DNA from: Primulina eburnea
Lineage: Eukaryota > Streptophyta > Magnoliopsida > Lamiales > Gesneriaceae
Length of the DNA stretch: 64,000 bases
Direction: 5' to 3'
Assembly (NCBI RefSeq): GCF_022965805.1
Contig: NC_133101.1
Coordinates: 22,902,868-22,966,867 of the forward strand
The position numbers and the translations under genes are program-made. This document shows positions 1 to 11,519 of the stretch, in pieces. Within the stretch, counting starts at the first letter, position 1. Every line of letters starts with the position of its first letter. Under the pieces are notes generated by a model, which worked only from the letters and a program-made list of their open reading frames with translations, made no database searches and was not told where the DNA came from.

Positions 1-900
1 AATTTTTAGGTGTAAAATGATCGTTTTACCCCTAGACGTAAAATTTCTCGATTTTTGGCGTTTTCTTACTTTCGTTGACTCTAGACTATCCCATATAATT
101 ATTTTAGCTTAAATTAAGTTTCTTATTTTTTTTTTTGGCTTAAATTCATGGCTTTTGATTTAATTTCATATTTATTAATTCGTAGAGCGTTTTAATCTCG
201 AATTAATTCAAACTTTAATATTAAATTCTCAAATTTTAAACATAAACTTTTTATACCTAAACTACCATTTTGAACGATGATTCAACCCCTATGGACCATG
301 GTTTGAATCCTTAGCCAACAAAACACCAAAACCGAACCCTAGGTTTAACCCTTGAGCCATCTCAAGGTTTTATCGAGCCATGCCTGAGCCACCTTGAGCC
401 AACCTCTTCCCAGACCACCTATGGACCCTACTGACCAGCCCTGACCCCCTTCAACCAGCCCCTAGTCCGTTGCAACCTCCTGCACCAAAAACAAGATCCT
501 ACGCGAGTTCTTCATCTTGTGCCTATGGACTCTAGATCACAAAGACCCTTCGCCCGAGCCCCCACCCGAGCCCTCCCCATCGCGACCCTCACTGGACCAC
601 CCTCAGACCTATCCTAGCCATGACCACCCTAGCCGGGCCATGACTCCTCACGCACAACAACATCCTCGGTTGGCTTGGGAAGAGTCCCATCGTGCATGGG
701 CTCTTTCCCTAATTCATTGCCTGCTAGGACTCTTCCTCACACCTGTCCATATCCAGTCCGATCCTTGGTCGAGCCCTGGTCGAGCCGCACGCTGCTAAGC
801 TTCCTAGCCGAACCCTTGTATCTAAACATGCTATTTTTTGTTCAAGCTTTGTTCTACTCGTGTGCAGCCTTAAAACCTTGATCTAGGGACCCTTAATAAC
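1..900. repeat. Probable old LTR-retrotransposon remnant
   Basis: No convincing gene is visible. The first 250 bases (a run about colourless tracts such as TTTACCCCTAGACGTAAAA, then AT-rich sequence) and the C-rich stretch around 340-800 with repeated 'gagcc' words resemble plant gypsy LTR sequence. The left edge is cut by the window, and no end, target duplication or coding domain is present, so the assignment is weak. Short proline-rich frames at 517-881 are by-products of the C-rich composition. Confidence 0.3.
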
Positions 901-3156
901 CCTTAAACTCTTCCCTTTTGTTGTCCCTATGATGGCAGCCCCTTCATGCAATAATATTTCAAGTTTTGGAACATAAAGACACAAGTTCTTGTCATGTTAA
1001 GGCAACAAATGAAAATAAAAGCAAGGCCAATATCTTTTTCATGCAAACACAATTCAAACACGTAATATGGTGTGATATATGAGAAAAGAACATTTATGGC
1101 GTGCCTTTGCGTATATAAGTATATTACCCATGAAAACGTTTTGGCGACGCGAAGAACGGCGACGTAGAAACCTAGTGGTGTGCCGTCGTTGAGCCACCAA
1201 ACTTAAAGTCTTACTCTCTAAATAAAGTTAGTGTAATGGTGAGCATGGTTAGATCCACAGGGAACAGAGGATAATTACTTTCGAGTAAAATGTAAATACA
1301 TGGGGGATTTTGGGATATGAATTTAATAAAATAATAAACTAAATTTATCCAAGAAAAAAAATAATAAATTTAAATGATAATTAATCAACCAGAATAAAGT
1401 GAAGAATTTAATATGAGAAATATCTGATTCAAGAGAGTTCTAATATTTAATTATATTATTGTTCATCGGCTAAAAAATAATTTATTCAATTTGTTCCAAG
1501 CAATTAACTTTAGAATAATAGGGATAGCCACTAAAATTCTTGTGTTTTCTTAAATTAATTGACCGAACCCAGCATCCCGTCAAAACTTATCAATAACTAA
1601 TCGGGCACGATAGCATTCCATATTAATTAAAAATAGCATTTTTGTTTTGTGAAAACAGCTGATCCTAAAATCTAACAACCGAAATAGCTGGAATTGATAG
1701 ATCGAGTTTTGTAGATTTATTTAGATTAAATATATTATGAGAGCATAATTACAGATCATTGAAGTCATGGTTAGCAATAGAAAATCATAAATCGAATTAA
1801 ATTGTCAGATTAATCGATATACAATATTCATATAATTAAATCATAAATCGGCAAATACTTGGAATAAAAAGAATAGTGAATTTAAGAACGAATACTTCAC
1901 AGTGATAAATTAAACAGTAAAACAACCCTTAAACCAGACTAGAAAATTGTGAAGCATGGCTTGGAATACAATCTCCATGAAATTAAAATAAGAATAAAAC
2001 AAAAGTGTGAAAACTAAATTCAAAGGAAAATTGATACACACAAATCTCTTTCCACCTTTTTGTACTATACGTTGTATTCTTGTTTTCTTCTTTTTTTCTT
2101 TCTTGCCGCCTGTTTGTTCTTGTGAGATTGGTGGGAGGAAAATTGTGTTTGTACGTGAGGTAGGTTGGCAACAAGAAAAATTGGGTCCAACAAGTATAAT
2201 AGCCCAATTATCTAAATTTAAACCCAATCACTAAAAAAATAAAAGATATTAGGAAATATCCACTAAGAATATAGTTTTTTTATGGACAAAAACTCTATCT
2301 TTGTTTATTCCTTGATATGAAAATTCCTCAACTCTCACTAGGCAGCCGAGGAGTAGTCACAAGGCGTGATCACGCCTTGTCCAAAAACCACTTCTGAATT
2401 TTTCTGCTCCATATCTTCCACTAAGATCATATCGCCAACTTTAATTGTGATATAAAATCACCCTTTTTAGCCCGAATTTATCGCAAGAGCAGAAAACTTC
2501 TTCCTACAATAAAATCACACAAAAATGTGTCAATTAAGCATGTTGGCAGTGGTAACACTGAGAGATGTGACAACAAAAATGTAAACTATTATGAGCCTAT
2601 CACCTAGGCTGAATCCCTTTGAAAAACCGTGGCTTTTCCTCCAAAATCTTGTGTGTGTGTGTATTTGCTGCTGAAGGAGTCCTTGTGTGTAGGAGTGGTG
2701 TGCGTGAGTTTGTGGTTTAGTTTTAGGAGTTTTAAGCTTATTTATTTGATAATTACACAAGTGTGCAAGCCTGGACCCATTAGCATGGCTTACTAGGTCC
2801 ATTAAGCCCATTAGTGTATATTTAAAATATTTGTTTAGGAAAATTCGTGAAAATACTAGCCGAGTTCTTGAAAAATTCATATTTTAGTCAAAAATCGAAT
2901 ACCGTTAAAAATTACGTCTCAGCGTATAAATTCACCTCAAACTCCTTATTCTTAAAAATATCATAAAGCATCAACCTTATTTAAATAATTAAAAACAATT
3001 ATAATAAAAAATATTTGTTCTTTTTCAGCCCTCGATCTCCGTTCCTCGATCGCAATTCGAATAACCTTTATAAAAGTACAGTTTTCATGCATTCGTGTAA
3101 AAAGTACATTTATGCTTGCAACCATGCACATCAAATTCAATTTATGCAATTAAAAA
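901..3156. repeat. Non-coding AT-rich DNA, probably a degraded non-autonomous retroelement
   Basis: Long AT-rich stretch without a believable reading frame. Words such as GATCCACAGGGAACAG near 1251 and the GC-rich palindrome near 2360 recall dispersed non-autonomous retroelement families of dicots, but I cannot name one. The segment ends at the target site of the copia element. Confidence 0.25.
2359..2380. repeat. Perfect 22-bp palindrome
   Basis: Self-complementary over 22 bases with the core AAGGCGTGATCACGCCTT and no spacer. It sits in AT-rich DNA and stands out by its GC content. Its function is unknown; it may be a conserved part of the dispersed repeat that surrounds it. Confidence 0.7.
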
Positions 3157-3161
3157 TATAT

Positions 3162-4179
3162 TGTTGAGGATCGAAGTTGAGTTTAGAGGAGGGGGGGGGG
3201 GGGGGTGAATAAACTCTACTCATTTTTCTTTTTTTTCTGATGAGGTACTAAAATCCTGTTAGGGATAGTAGTTTATCTTGTGCGTACACTTTCACCTGAT
3301 TACAATAAAACGTGCGGAAACAATCTGATGAAGTAGTTGAAAGACAATAAAACAGTAGGCAGCAGTTGTTTATGGAAGTTCGAAGATAAACTCTTCTACA
3401 TCTCCCCTTCTCCTGTTTCCAGAAAGTATAACTAAAAGACTTTGGATATTACAATACAACTCTTGTACACACCCACTTCAGAAGGACTTATACCTCGGCC
3501 TACTGAAACTCTTAGTTTCTCAACTCACAAAAATGCGAAACACGAAGTTCTGAAAAGACTATTTTCAGATTACAAACTCTTCTTGATAAAGTATAAGTGA
3601 TGTAAATATTGTGAAGAGTGTAAGAATCAGTAGCACAAGATGATCTTCGAAAGATCAGATATTAGCTATGAAGCGTGTGCTACTTTTCTTTGTGTTGAAC
3701 TTTAAGTACTCAAGGAATTTCGAGATTTGTCTAATAAGAGATAATAGCTTTGTTCCTTGAAAGATGATATTATGCGAAGTGTCGTGTCGTACAAGGATTT
3801 GATCCATGTATATATAATCGACTGAGTTCAACGTTCACAATCAGAGGATGTCTCCAGATAACTGATACAATCAGCTTTATTACCAAAAGAAGTTCCTGCA
3901 GAAAAGCTATAAAACAATCAGTCTTGTTTCATACTTAATTGGGTAAAGTGCATTAAATGATTCCGTAAAGTATTTAATGCTGCAATTAATACTAGTACTA
4001 GGAACTCTTTAACGGTAACAATAAAGATAGCAACGTTAGGAAGCGTCCTCTACTGTTTTATATTATTATCCTTTCTACTGGTTTAGTTTTATTAGACCAG
4101 TAGCTTCTGATAAGTTAGTCTACTGTTCTGGTCTGCTGGTTTTAGTTAATCATCGCCACAATAAAATTCATGTCTAACA
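3162..4179 (-). repeat. 3' LTR of the Sirevirus-like element
   Basis: Matches 13588-14594 end to end with roughly 13 substitutions by eye. It is 11 bp longer, mainly because of a G run of 15 near 3190 where the other LTR has 7. A TATATATA-type box on the minus strand lies at about 3806-3820. Confidence 0.93.
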
Positions 4180-4200
4180 ATTTCCCCCTTTGTGGGGATG
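4180..4200 (-). other. Polypurine tract of the Sirevirus-like element
   Basis: On the minus strand the bases just before the 3' LTR read CCCACAAAGGGGGAAATT, a purine-rich primer for plus-strand DNA synthesis in the expected place. Confidence 0.75.
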
Positions 4201-4288
4201 CCAAAACCTAAACAGTAGAAAGTTGATAAATAAAGCAGATAATCATTTAAACAAAAGGATAATGTCAATAAAGTATCAAAGAAAATGA

Positions 4289-7105
4289 TCAATCAGTTTC
4301 AATGTCCCTGTAGATGACTTCTTCATTCTGAGGTTCTTGAAGTCTTCTGTTTGATGGTTCAGCTTCATCTTCTGATTGTCTGGCTCCTGCTGGATCTCTT
4401 CTATCTTCCCCCTTTTTGGCATCAGCCGCAACTACATGGGCGAAGAGGTCATTCAGTCTTCCGGATATGTTTTGAATGCCATCGGTTAGCATCTCCAGAT
4501 ACGGAGTTTGAGAAGAGATCCGATTATCCAGTGTAGTGAGAGATTGATTTTGAGAGTCAATCTTGGCATCCATAAGTTCCACGGAAGTAGAAAGTGATCG
4601 GAAGAGATCATCATGCTCAGTGATTCGGTTGAGAATATCAGTTTGAGTAAGCATGATGGTACCGGGAGTTCTCGATATAGCCTGTCTGAAAACGACGGTT
4701 TCAGCATACATCTTTTCCATGGTTTCCGCCGTGTTATAGATGTGTTTGCCCATTCGTTCTCTGAAACATTGAGCACCACTGAATTCTGAAATGTTTTCAC
4801 AGGACATTCGTTTCACTAAGTCAGATATGTTGTTGAGTTCCCGTTGTAGAGACTCAATCTGAAATTCCAGGTTAAATGCATCTGATTCCGGGGAGGGAGT
4901 TCGCACAAGCATACGTTGCTTAATCTCAGCAAGACGAGAGTTCGTCTCAGTCAGAACAGGATGAGAGATAGTCAACGTAGTAGAAACAAGATTAGCGTCC
5001 ATCAAGGCAGTAGAAGGACCAGGGTCTACTGTGCGTTCTTCTGGAAGTGTAGAGACAGTAGGTTCAGCAGCAACCAATGGAAGAACAATTTCTTCAGCGA
5101 GAACGGCCAAGTCAGAGGCCAAAATTTCTTCCGTTGTTGCAATAACAGCCTGTGAGTCTGATGGTTCTTCAGTAGAAGGTGCAGAAGGCTGATCCAGAAT
5201 AATGTGCATTTCTGCTTGATGAGCAGCAGAAAATATCTCTAAATTTGACAATAAAGAAGAAGCATCTGGTTCTGCTATATGTTGCACTGGGGTCGGAGAA
5301 GCAGAAGGTGACAATGAAGTAGCCGCTGCTACTTCCAGAGTAGCAGAGACGGTAGGAACAATCGACTCAATGACTTCTTCAACCGAAGTCAGTTCATGTA
5401 CAGATAACAGAGATGATGACGGAATAGGCCTAGTTGGAGATGCAGGAGTACTGAGAGCAGAAGCCTTTGGGGAGGTTGTGGTCCTTTCCTCAACTGTCTG
5501 AGTCTGTTGAAAGTCTGGAACAAGGCCAATGTGATAAACAATAGACTCGCCAAAGCCTTGTTCTTGAGCAAGAAGTTGCTCACGCATCTGTTTGAACTTG
5601 TCAGATAGAATCACAATAACATTTTGATCCTGAACAGCAGTAGGAACACTAGGATCAAAATTCAATTCAAGAACTTTCAGAACCGATTCTAGCTTCTGAC
5701 ATTTCAGCTGATCGAGGATGAAACTCCTTCTGCGCAAGGCCTCGATGACATTTTCCATTTTTGCAAGCTGAAAAATTTTCTTCTCTGCATTCATTATTTT
5801 GGCATAGTTCCCTTTTGTCTTAAAGTAAGCAAAAGAATGGAAAAGACGAACTGAGTGCCACTCATCAAAAAAATTCATATCATCATTTGCAGAGGTTTCA
5901 ATTTCTGCTAGATGAAGATCAACGCCGGTGGTTACAGTTGTTTTGTGTCCAAAAATTGGTGGTTCTTCGACCATTTTCCCTTTGCCTTTATCAGATGAAG
6001 AAATAGGCACGATTGATCGGAAAGCAGAGGACCCACTAGTTGATTCTCGAATCACTATTCCAGATGATGGCTTGAAAACAGAAGCAGTAGGTGGTGCTGG
6101 AATAGATGCAGTAGCTTGTGCAGTCGCAGAAGTAATGGATCAAACAGAAGGAACCACTTCTGGAAATACCTGTCTGATAGGTATTTTCTCAATCTCAGAC
6201 AGTGCTGCTGTCTTCTTGATCTTAAGAATGGTGCGAGGTTTCTTCTTGGTTGGAGTTGGCACGGGTGGTTGAACAGCAGCAGCAGACTCTTCTGATGCTG
6301 TTTTGTCCGAGTCAGTCGAAATGATCACTCTTTTCCTCTTAATTGTCTTTTGAGGTTTTGGAACCATAGAAGCAGTTTCTCCGATCTCCTTTTTCAAGGC
6401 AACAAATTCAGCCACGGTTGGCTTATGCCTTAAAGAAAGTATGTTCGCAGCATCAATCATGGTTACTGAAGCAGCATCTTGATCACTGGTAGAGGCGAAA
6501 CCAGCATCCTTGAGCATTGCGCTGATTTGAACAGCGAATCCAGAACTTCTCCTGACAACCATATCCTTCATAATCCTAAAGAGAAAATGACTCCAGTCCA
6601 CTTTGGTTCCCATAGTGATGACAATCATCACTTGAACCTTCTCCTTTGTCAACTTGTCGAAGGTGCCAGCTTTGATCAAAATGGCTTTTGCCACAATATC
6701 GGCCAGAATTTGATATTCCATTTTGAGTAATTTCTTGTGACAAGAGGGAGACACTTTTTCTTTAGAGGCTGAGAACGAGCTAAGCGCAACAGACATATCT
6801 ATCTTGGAAATATCAGATTGTTCAGAAGTACTTGAGAGTGGAAGAAGGAAGGTCGCTCCTAGAAGTGCAACATCAATAGAGATGGATGCATCTCCTTGAG
6901 AATGAACAATCTTTCCTTCATGTACTGTCTCTTTAGCGTAAAACTCCAGGAGAGAATTTTTGTAAATTACGGCTGGTGCTTCCAGGAATTTTCTGAGTCC
7001 CGATTTCTCAATGTCTTGAAACATTTTAACGAGATTATCATCCTTGATGTTGAGAACAGAGGCAAAATTTACTTGATAAGCGTTAAGAGTGTATGCTCCA
7101 GCCAT
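4289..7105 (-). pseudogene. Extra 3' ORF (env-like position) of the Sirevirus, one internal stop
   Basis: One reading frame runs from ATG 7105 (begins MAGAYTLNAYQVNF) to the stop at 4289, broken by a single TGA at 6140-6142. The frame is identical on both sides of that stop, and 28 sense codons separate it from the next methionine. The N-terminal part (about residues 1-200) is a compact domain that recurs in Lamiales repeat proteins, sometimes labelled dystroglycan-like; I recall this and cannot check it. Lysine-rich and Ser/Thr/Pro-rich segments follow, then a C-terminal helical part with heptad-like leucines. No signal peptide or clear membrane segment is visible, so an envelope function is not supported. 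An upstream frame to 7240 opens on a less likely start. Confidence 0.75.
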
Positions 7106-7718
7106 TTCTGTATAAGGATAGAAGCAGATATAATTTGCAGTAGTTAGAGATGATAGAGAGAAATCAGTAGCTGAATAACGATAGTTATGAAACAGTAAAG
7201 GTGAAAAGGTGAATTTGAGAAAAAAATATACAGCCGTCAAATAAACATAAAGACACGTGTCAGTATGTTTTTGGTTGAGTGTTTGAAAAGTTTAGAGAAA
7301 CTGTCAGATATACGAATGATTTTGAAAATTTGAAAAAGGCGGGCTGTCCAGACGGTTACTAAAGAAATCAGAAGAGGATTTGTCGTTTTATGATAACGTC
7401 TGCTGGAAGTTTCAGGGTGCTGAAATATTTGAGCACTTTGACAAAAACCAGCAGACTTGTAGTTTTATCGAAAAGACAAACATTCTATCTGTTTTCTGAA
7501 AAGGTGTCAAACTCTTAGTCTGACTAAAATACTGTTCTTCCTCGGTAAATGCAACTAATAAGTGGTCATAATTGCGACAAGTGACTCTTGGCCATCTTTC
7601 AATCTGAACCGTCGAAATGAACAGTGGCAAGGGTCTTGGTTTCTTCTATAAATACCTGCACAACTGGAACGAGATAAAACATACACAATCTAAAATGAAA
7701 ACTCAAGTTAAAAGTAAG
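7106..7718. other. Spacer between pol and the 3' ORF
   Basis: Internal non-coding part of the Sirevirus-like element. Short open frames exist (for example 7412-7630 minus), but they lack recognisable motifs and I do not call them. Confidence 0.5.
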
Positions 7719-8075
7719 TTAGAGTTTGATCCAAGAGTCGAAGCAAAAATGTTCAGAGAGAATTTTGAGGATATAATTATTTACATAATGATCCTTGAAA
7801 CACACTCCAGGAGTTGTAGTTTCCACAGTCAAGCAAATCTGTTGCTTCGATTGAGTTTGAAATGTAGCATCGATTCCTTCCAGAAGCATGCTAATGCAAT
7901 AAGAGAGTGCTGGTGGATTGATGATGCTGAACTCATCTATGATGCCCTGTATGGCATCTAAAAACACATTAGTGCTGACAAGACCCAAGCTTGCTAGATT
8001 CTTTCTAGGCCTTGAGCTTGCTGGAGTCTCTTGTTCCTGTTGAAGTACTTTGCAAGCAAATTGCAGAGAGCTCAT
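7719..8075 (-). CDS. Small ORF between pol and the 3' ORF, unknown
   Basis: A frame of 118 codons beginning MSSLQFACKVLQQEQ, in the same direction as pol and inside the retroelement. It has an ATG start and mixed hydrophobic and polar composition, but I recognise no domain. It may be an upstream exon or leader associated with expression of the 3' ORF, or simply an open stretch of spacer. There is no independent support for expression. Confidence 0.3.
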   Translation of the reverse strand: MSSLQFACKVLQQEQETPASSRPRKNLASLGLVSTNVFLDAIQGIIDEFSIINPPALSYCISMLLEGIDATFQTQSKQQICLTVETTTPGVCFKDHYVNNYILKILSEHFCFDSWIKL

Positions 8076-8174
8076 ATTACTGAAGACAAAAGCTAAAAGT
8101 AACGCTTCTGGTTAAATACCATTTGTAGATCTACTGTTTTTACTTTTGCATCGTGTAATGTACTGAAATGGTTC

Positions 8175-11100
8175 CTAATAAAGTTCCAGTTTACGTATCT
8201 GACTTTTCCTTCTGCTTTTCTGCAAATAACTTACTGTTAGTTCAATATGATAAATAATCGAGTAAGAATAAAATTTAACCAAGATAACAGAAAATAATAA
8301 AGTTAAATCTATCAAACCAAGAGAATTACGAAAGTAAGAAAACTTATTTTCTGATAAGGGTTTTGTGAAGATATCTGATGTTTGTTGATCAGTAGAAACG
8401 TATTCCAGATGAATGTTCTTCTTCTGCACATGATCTCTAATGAAGTGATGTCTGATGTCAATGTGCTTCGTTCTGGAATGAAGTACTGGATTTTGTGTGA
8501 TTGCAATTGCACTGGTATTATCAGAGAATATAGGTGATTCAGAGGCTTGAATCCCATAGTCTCTTAACTGTTGCTGGATCCACAATATCTGAGAGCAGCG
8601 GCTTCCAGCAGCCAGATATTCTGCTTCTGCAGTAGATGTGGCTATGGAAGTCTGCTTCTTGCTAAACCAGGATATCAGCCTATCACCAAGAAATGGACAA
8701 AAACCACTTGTGCTTTTTCGGTCTAGTTTGCAACCTGCATAATCAGCATCTGAATATCCAATAAGATTTAACGATGAATCATTGGGATACCATAAGCCGA
8801 CATTTTGAGTTCCTTTCAAGTACTTCAAAATACGTTTAGCAGCAATATAATGATATTGTTTGGGGTTAGATTGAAATCTAGCACAAATACAAACAACAAA
8901 CATGATATCTAGTCTACTGGCAGTTAGATATAATAATGAACCAATAAGACCGCGATAGCGAGTTACCTCTACTGGAATACCACTTTCATCTTTATCAAGT
9001 TTAATAGATGAGCTCATTGGAGTAGAAGCAGCAGAGCATGCTTCAATTCCGAACTTTTTCAGAAGCTCCTTGGTGTACTTGGCTTGATTTATAAAGATTC
9101 CAGTCTCTAGTTGCTTAATCTATAATCCTAAGAAGAATGTTAATTCTACCATCATACTCATTTCGAATTTATCCTGCATCAATTTTCCAAACTTTGCACA
9201 TAATTTGGGGTTAGTTGACCCAAAAATGATATCATCAACATAGATCTGTACTAAAAGAATATGCTTATTCTTGACTAATGTAAACAAGGTTTTGTCTACT
9301 GCTCCAATGGTAAAATCATGATCAATAAGAAACTGTGATAGAGTGTCATACCATGCTCTAGGTGCCTGTTTTAGACCATATAATGCTTTGTGTAATTTAA
9401 AAACGTGATGAGGTGAGAAATGATCGATAAAACCTGGAGGTTGTTCGACGTAGACTTCTTCTTGTAAAAGACCATTCAGAAAAGCACTTTTCACATCCAT
9501 TTGATATACTTTGAAATTTTTGAAAGCAGCAAAGGCTAAGAATATTCTGATTGCTTCGAGCCTTGCTACTAGTGCGTAGGTCTCATCAAAGTCTATTCCT
9601 TCTTCTTGTCTGAAGCCTTGAGTAACCAATCTTGCTTTATTTCTCACCACTGTGCCTTCTTCATTGAGTTTGTTTCTAAATACCCACCGAGTTCCAATGA
9701 CAGCTTGGTGAGATGGTCTAGGTACTAGAAACCAAACTTCATTTCGTTTGAATTGATTCAGCTCTTCTTGCATGGCTTCAATCCAACTAGGATCCAGAAG
9801 AGCTTCTTCAATTTTCTTTGGTTCATCCTGAGATATAAAAGCAGCATGTATTCATTAAGCATTTGCCTTCTGGTTCTCAAAGGAACTGCTGGATTACCAA
9901 TAACTAATGATGTAGGATGAGATTTTCTCCAGATAAAAGGATTTAAAAGGATATCTTCCTGATTAGATATGTGGAGATTGTTCTCGACGGAACCAGTAGT
10001 GGGTTCCTGAGTATCTTCTGCTGGTATTGGTAGATCCAAAGTCTGAACTTCTGGTTCCACTATCGGAATGTCTGGTTCTGGATTTTGAAGATCCTTGATG
10101 TTTGCTTCTACATCATCTTCACTGTCAATTTCCAAGTGAATCCTATCTAGCCTGTTACTTAAATCAGATATGTTAGATATTTTAGGAGCACTGCTGTCTT
10201 CATCGAAGACAACATGAATCGATTCTTCAACATTAAGAGTTCTATTGTTGAAGATTCTAAAGGCTTTACTTACAGCAGAGTAACCAAGAAATAGTCCAGC
10301 ATCTGATTTTGAGTCAAATGCAGTTAAATGATTTTTGCCATTATTTAGTTCAAAACATTTTCAACCAAACACATGAAAATAAGATACGTTAGGCTTTTTC
10401 CCTTTCCATATTTCATAAGGGGTCTGATTGTGCCTTTTTTTGACCATAGATCTGTTTTGCGTGTAGCAAGCAGTATTGATAGCTTCAGCCCAGAGGCGCT
10501 GAGAGATGTCTGCATCTGCTAGCATTGTTCTAGCTGCTTCTTTTAGAGTTCTATTTCTCCTCTCAGCTACTCCGTTTTGTTGAGGTGTTCTGGAAGCTGA
10601 ATATTCACGATGAATCCCCTGTTCATTCAAATATAACTCAAGATACTTGATAGTGAACTCAGTACACCGATCACTTCTGATTTTAATGATGGTAGTAGAT
10701 TTCTCATTTTGAATCCTTTTCAGAAGCTTAATCAAGAGGCTACTGGTTTGATCTTTTCCTGCTAGAAATATTACCCAAGTGAATCTAGAAAAATCATCAA
10801 TAACAACAAGAGCATATTTCATTCCCCCTAAGCTCATGATGGGGATTGGACCAAAAAGATCCATATGCAGTAGTTCCAGACATCTTGAAGTTGATTTGCT
10901 ATCTTTGTTCTTGAAACTTGATCTTATCTGTTTCCAAGCTGACAAGCAGAATAAACATGATTTTTAACAAAATTAATATCAGGTAATCCATCAACTATAT
11001 TCTGCTTCTTGAGATAATTGATTGACTTGAAATTCAGATGATTCAATTTCTTGTGACATAGCCAGTGTTTATTGCTAAGAGAAGCAACTAAGCATGTAGG

Positions 11101-11496
11101 AGTATTGACATAATTTGAGTTCCAAGAGACACTGTAAGTATTGCCTTCTCTTTTTCTGGTTAACACAGTAGTTCCAGCAGAATCTCTAACTATACATGAA
11201 TGCTTCTGAAAAGCTACAGAATAACCATTATCACATAGTTGACTAATGCTGATTAGATTGTAACAAAGATTGTCAACTAATAACACATCATTGATAGTTA
11301 TGTTACCATGGATAATCTTACCCTTACCCATGGTTTTACCTTTTGAGTTGTCTCCAAAAGTTATCTTTGGTCCAGTACAACTCACTATCTCAGAAAGTAG
11401 GTTTTTCTGTCCAGTCATGTGTCTGGAACATCCACTGTCCAGATACCATGTAGAGTTACTGATTTCTGCTTTCTTCTGCTGTTCCTGCATACACAA
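8175..11496 (-). pseudogene. Copia pol (protease, integrase, RT, RNase H), disrupted
   Basis: Fragments in order on the minus strand are: aspartic protease with WYLDSGCSRHMTG (near 11437), GAG-pre-integrase with its His/Cys cluster (about 10960-11090), and integrase core with the acidic residues in LLHMDLFGP (near 10860), RSDRCTEF (near 10675) and VAERRNRT (near 10555). RT follows with YVDDIIFGS (near 9235), then RNase H with SDADYAGC and STAEAEY (about 8600-8740) and the TKHIDIRHHF block. Breaks: a 1-base loss near 10935-10945 shifts frame after the pre-integrase domain; TGA at 10361-10363; a shift near 9850; TAG at 9120-9122 in a position where a CAG would fit. The final stop is at 8175. 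The protein would normally be one polyprotein, cut by its own protease in virus-like particles. Confidence 0.9.
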
Positions 11497-11519
11497 ATTT
11501 TAGTATCTAGTACCCAAAT

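Noticed and set aside
517..881. Proline-rich small proteins near the left edge
   Set aside because: Composition-driven frames in C-rich LTR-like DNA; no supporting feature.
4351..4536. Plus-strand frames over the Sirevirus 3' ORF
   Set aside because: They are antisense shadows of the minus-strand ORF, with no TATA box, splice pattern or domain, unlike the plus-strand genes in the Tat element.
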